Assembly (NCBI RefSeq): GCF_000005505.3
Contig: NC_016131.3
Coordinates: 8,515,501-8,579,500 of the forward strand
Direction of reading: 5' to 3'
DNA: 64,000 nucleotides
Origin: Brachypodium distachyon
Taxonomy: Eukaryota > Streptophyta > Magnoliopsida > Poales > Poaceae
Shown here in pieces: positions 62,201 through 64,000 of the stretch (position 1 is the stretch's first letter; each line of letters starts with the position of its first letter). Below the pieces are notes generated by a model, which did not search any database, was not told the DNA's origin, and saw only the letters and a program-made list of their open reading frames with translations. The translations under genes were made by a program, and so were the position numbers.

Positions 62201-64000
62201 ATACTTTTAAATAAAAAAAATACTTGAATTAGGAAACGTGTTTGATATAGGCGAACTATTTTTTGTCATGCGCTTCAGCTTGAGCAGGGTTACGCTGTGA
62301 CTCCACCTTCAGGCCAGCCACAAGCTTCATGAATGTTTTGGCCATGAATTTCTTGCCAGTGTTTTTTTATCAGCACCTGATTTGTTTGAGATTTAGTATT
62401 ACTCGCCAAACAAAATCTGCTTCTTTTTGGTTCAGATAATGAACTATATGTTCCAATTAACTCTGCCATTTTCTATTAGTCAGTTGGGGAGTGGAGAACC
62501 GCAGAGGACACCCTAATATTTCACTATGGATGTGTGAGCCACAGATGTATACCAATGAAACGAAATAATAAGAGTACAGTATGATATTCTAAATTCTTGC
62601 ATAGTTAGGCAATTGGAAAGAGACATACCGGAAAACCATAGGACAATAGTCTTTCCAAAAGAAATTGACAGAGCAGTGTGGAGGGGTATACTGTGAACCC
62701 TCAACGGGGAAGTACATTCTTATCCGTGCTCTAGGTCCAAAATCATTTGAACGAACTTCACGCAAAGGTACAGGGGTAATTTTACCCACAGTATACCTGA
62801 AAAAGATGTACAGCGTGGTCAATACATAGAGAAGACTGTTACTGGGAACACATACCAAACGAAAAAAAATCACCACCAAACAACTTATGCGTTAAAAAAT
62901 ATGACTAATGAACCCTCTAATAGCTAAAATAACAACAAGGCACTTAAAGTCTGAAACTAGACTGATGGTTGCATGGGTATATGCATGCTATTAGGGGCAG
63001 TGTTGGAAAACACACCAAGGAAATATGACTGTCAAGAGTATCAGTGGATGATCCTTTTATTATCAAAAGTGTCAAGTACTCATGTAGAAATGATATGATT
63101 GTATTATTAAATAAGTATTTGGGGTGTCTCAAATGGACAATTACTCAATCCTACGAAGTACTTGGAGAGCTTGCTTCATTTAGACGTATTAACAGCACAT
63201 GTCAATGGATGATGGTGCACCAGTTCTAAACAGACATATGCAGGATGAATAAACCAGAAAAATACAAGGTAGACGAGTATAAATTCAGATGACACAGAAA
63301 TTTGCACAGATGCATGGATGCCATTCAGCGCTCACCTGATGCCAAGTTGCAAATTTAGCATTAGATAATAGCTCCTGTGCCCCTTGTAAATAGTCTCCAT
63401 CGGTCCTCTAGCTTGTTTTTGCCAGGTATTTTCTTGTGTTTCACCGCTATCCAACATTCCTGAATCTTTGCCTTTTGGCTGCTCCAAGATAAGCACTCCT
63501 TGAACGTATTCTCGTTCGTACACCAAATCTTTATTAACATCATTTTCTTGTAAATGCTCATTACCTGACAAGGATGCATTGGGTAAATCTTGTGACAAGT
63601 GATTTCTGGAATCATCATAAAAAATTGGTGTTGTGCCATTTGAAATGCGCTTGGGACGATGAAAGAATCTACGCAGTCCCCATTTGTTGCACAGATTTTG
63701 CAGTAGAAACAATAGTCTAACATTGACTGTTTCATTACTTGAACTTGAAGCACTTGCACCATCACGAGTTGTTGCACACTCAGAAACTTCAAGGTTACAG
63801 GGTATTTTACTTCCTGGTTCATAAAAGATGCCATGCCCATCCTTGACTCCCCTGTCCCATGTACCAATGTAACATGCTCCTGATGCATATTTGCAATAAC
63901 CTTTCCCATGAGCCAGCCCATTGAGCCAATTGCAGTCAAGAGTATCACCATTTATCCATTGCATTACTCCTCTGCCATTCATGTTACCAGATTTCCAGCT
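59278..64000 (-). CDS. PIP5K: Phosphatidylinositol-4-phosphate 5-kinase with MORN repeats (3' part; N-terminus beyond window)
   Basis: The enzyme makes PtdIns(4,5)P2 at the plasma membrane. Exons in the window, from the right: 64000 (partial)-63336, 62796-62629, 61859-61694, 61470-61360, 61276-61089, 60765-60611, 59972-59807 and 59536-59278. Phases agree throughout. The rightmost exon carries the last MORN repeats ([44 protein letters not shown]) and a poorly conserved linker. The kinase domain follows: [36 protein letters not shown] (nucleotide-binding Lys), [17 protein letters not shown], the catalytic [12 protein letters not shown], and [12 protein letters not shown] near the C-terminus. 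It ends [10 protein letters not shown]. The MORN plus kinase layout is the plant type I/II B family. Start codon and further MORN repeats lie right of the window. Confidence 0.94.
60836..60860. repeat. Single Stowaway terminus
   Basis: The sequence CTCCCTCCGTTCTTCAACGA follows TA, as at the left end of intact elements, but no matching right end is found nearby. It lies in the PIP5K intron between exons 61276-61089 and 60765-60611. Probably a decayed copy. Confidence 0.45.
61945..62300. repeat. Tandem duplication of about 178 bp in a PIP5K intron
   Basis: Two adjacent copies share TGTTTTCTACAAATATTATA (near 61985 and 62162) and TACTTGAATTAGGAAACGTG (62041 and 62221). The spacing is 177-180 bp. 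The copies differ by scattered substitutions and small indels. The duplication is wholly intronic. Confidence 0.8.

Overview
This is a plant nuclear window, most likely from a pooid grass. Brachypodium or a close relative fits best, because intergenic space is compact, there is about one gene per 6 to 7 kb, introns are mostly short, and many TA-flanked CTCCCTC-ended MITEs are present. Coding sequence is split by GT-AG introns. Third positions are GC-rich at the 5' ends of several genes, as is typical of grasses.

From left to right the window holds: the 3' 17 exons of cytosolic phosphoglucomutase (+); a complete 13-exon cytosolic glutamine synthetase (-), tail-to-tail with it; about 6 kb of MITE-rich intergenic DNA; a broken adenosine deaminase-like gene (-, N6-methyl-AMP deaminase family) with one stop codon and one frameshift; a single-exon PPR protein (+); a nearly empty 6 kb stretch; biosynthetic threonine deaminase (+, 9 exons); a 2.18 kb almost perfect palindromic mobile element; a dynamin-related protein of the DRP1 type (+, 16 exons); a 1.6 kb MULE-like element with a perfect 10 bp target duplication; a small, probably plastid-targeted protein of unknown function (-, 2 exons); the 75 kDa subunit of respiratory complex I (-, 5 exons); an intronless group D MAP kinase kinase (-); and the 3' part of a MORN-repeat phosphatidylinositol-4-phosphate 5-kinase (-) that runs off the right edge.

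The genes are ordinary housekeeping genes and do not form a pathway, although glutamine synthetase and threonine deaminase both belong to amino-acid metabolism. The order PGM, GS1, threonine deaminase, DRP1, NDUFS1, MKK10 resembles what I remember of a segment of rice chromosome 3. That is recollection and needs a check.

The most unusual object is the palindrome at 34135..36312. Two arms of about 1.08 kb, in inverted orientation around a loop of about 40 bp, end in Stowaway-like termini. Each arm carries an open frame for the same acidic protein ending in a Cys-x2-Cys pair motif. It lies 340 bp downstream of the threonine deaminase stop codon. Read-through transcription would produce a long double-stranded hairpin RNA.
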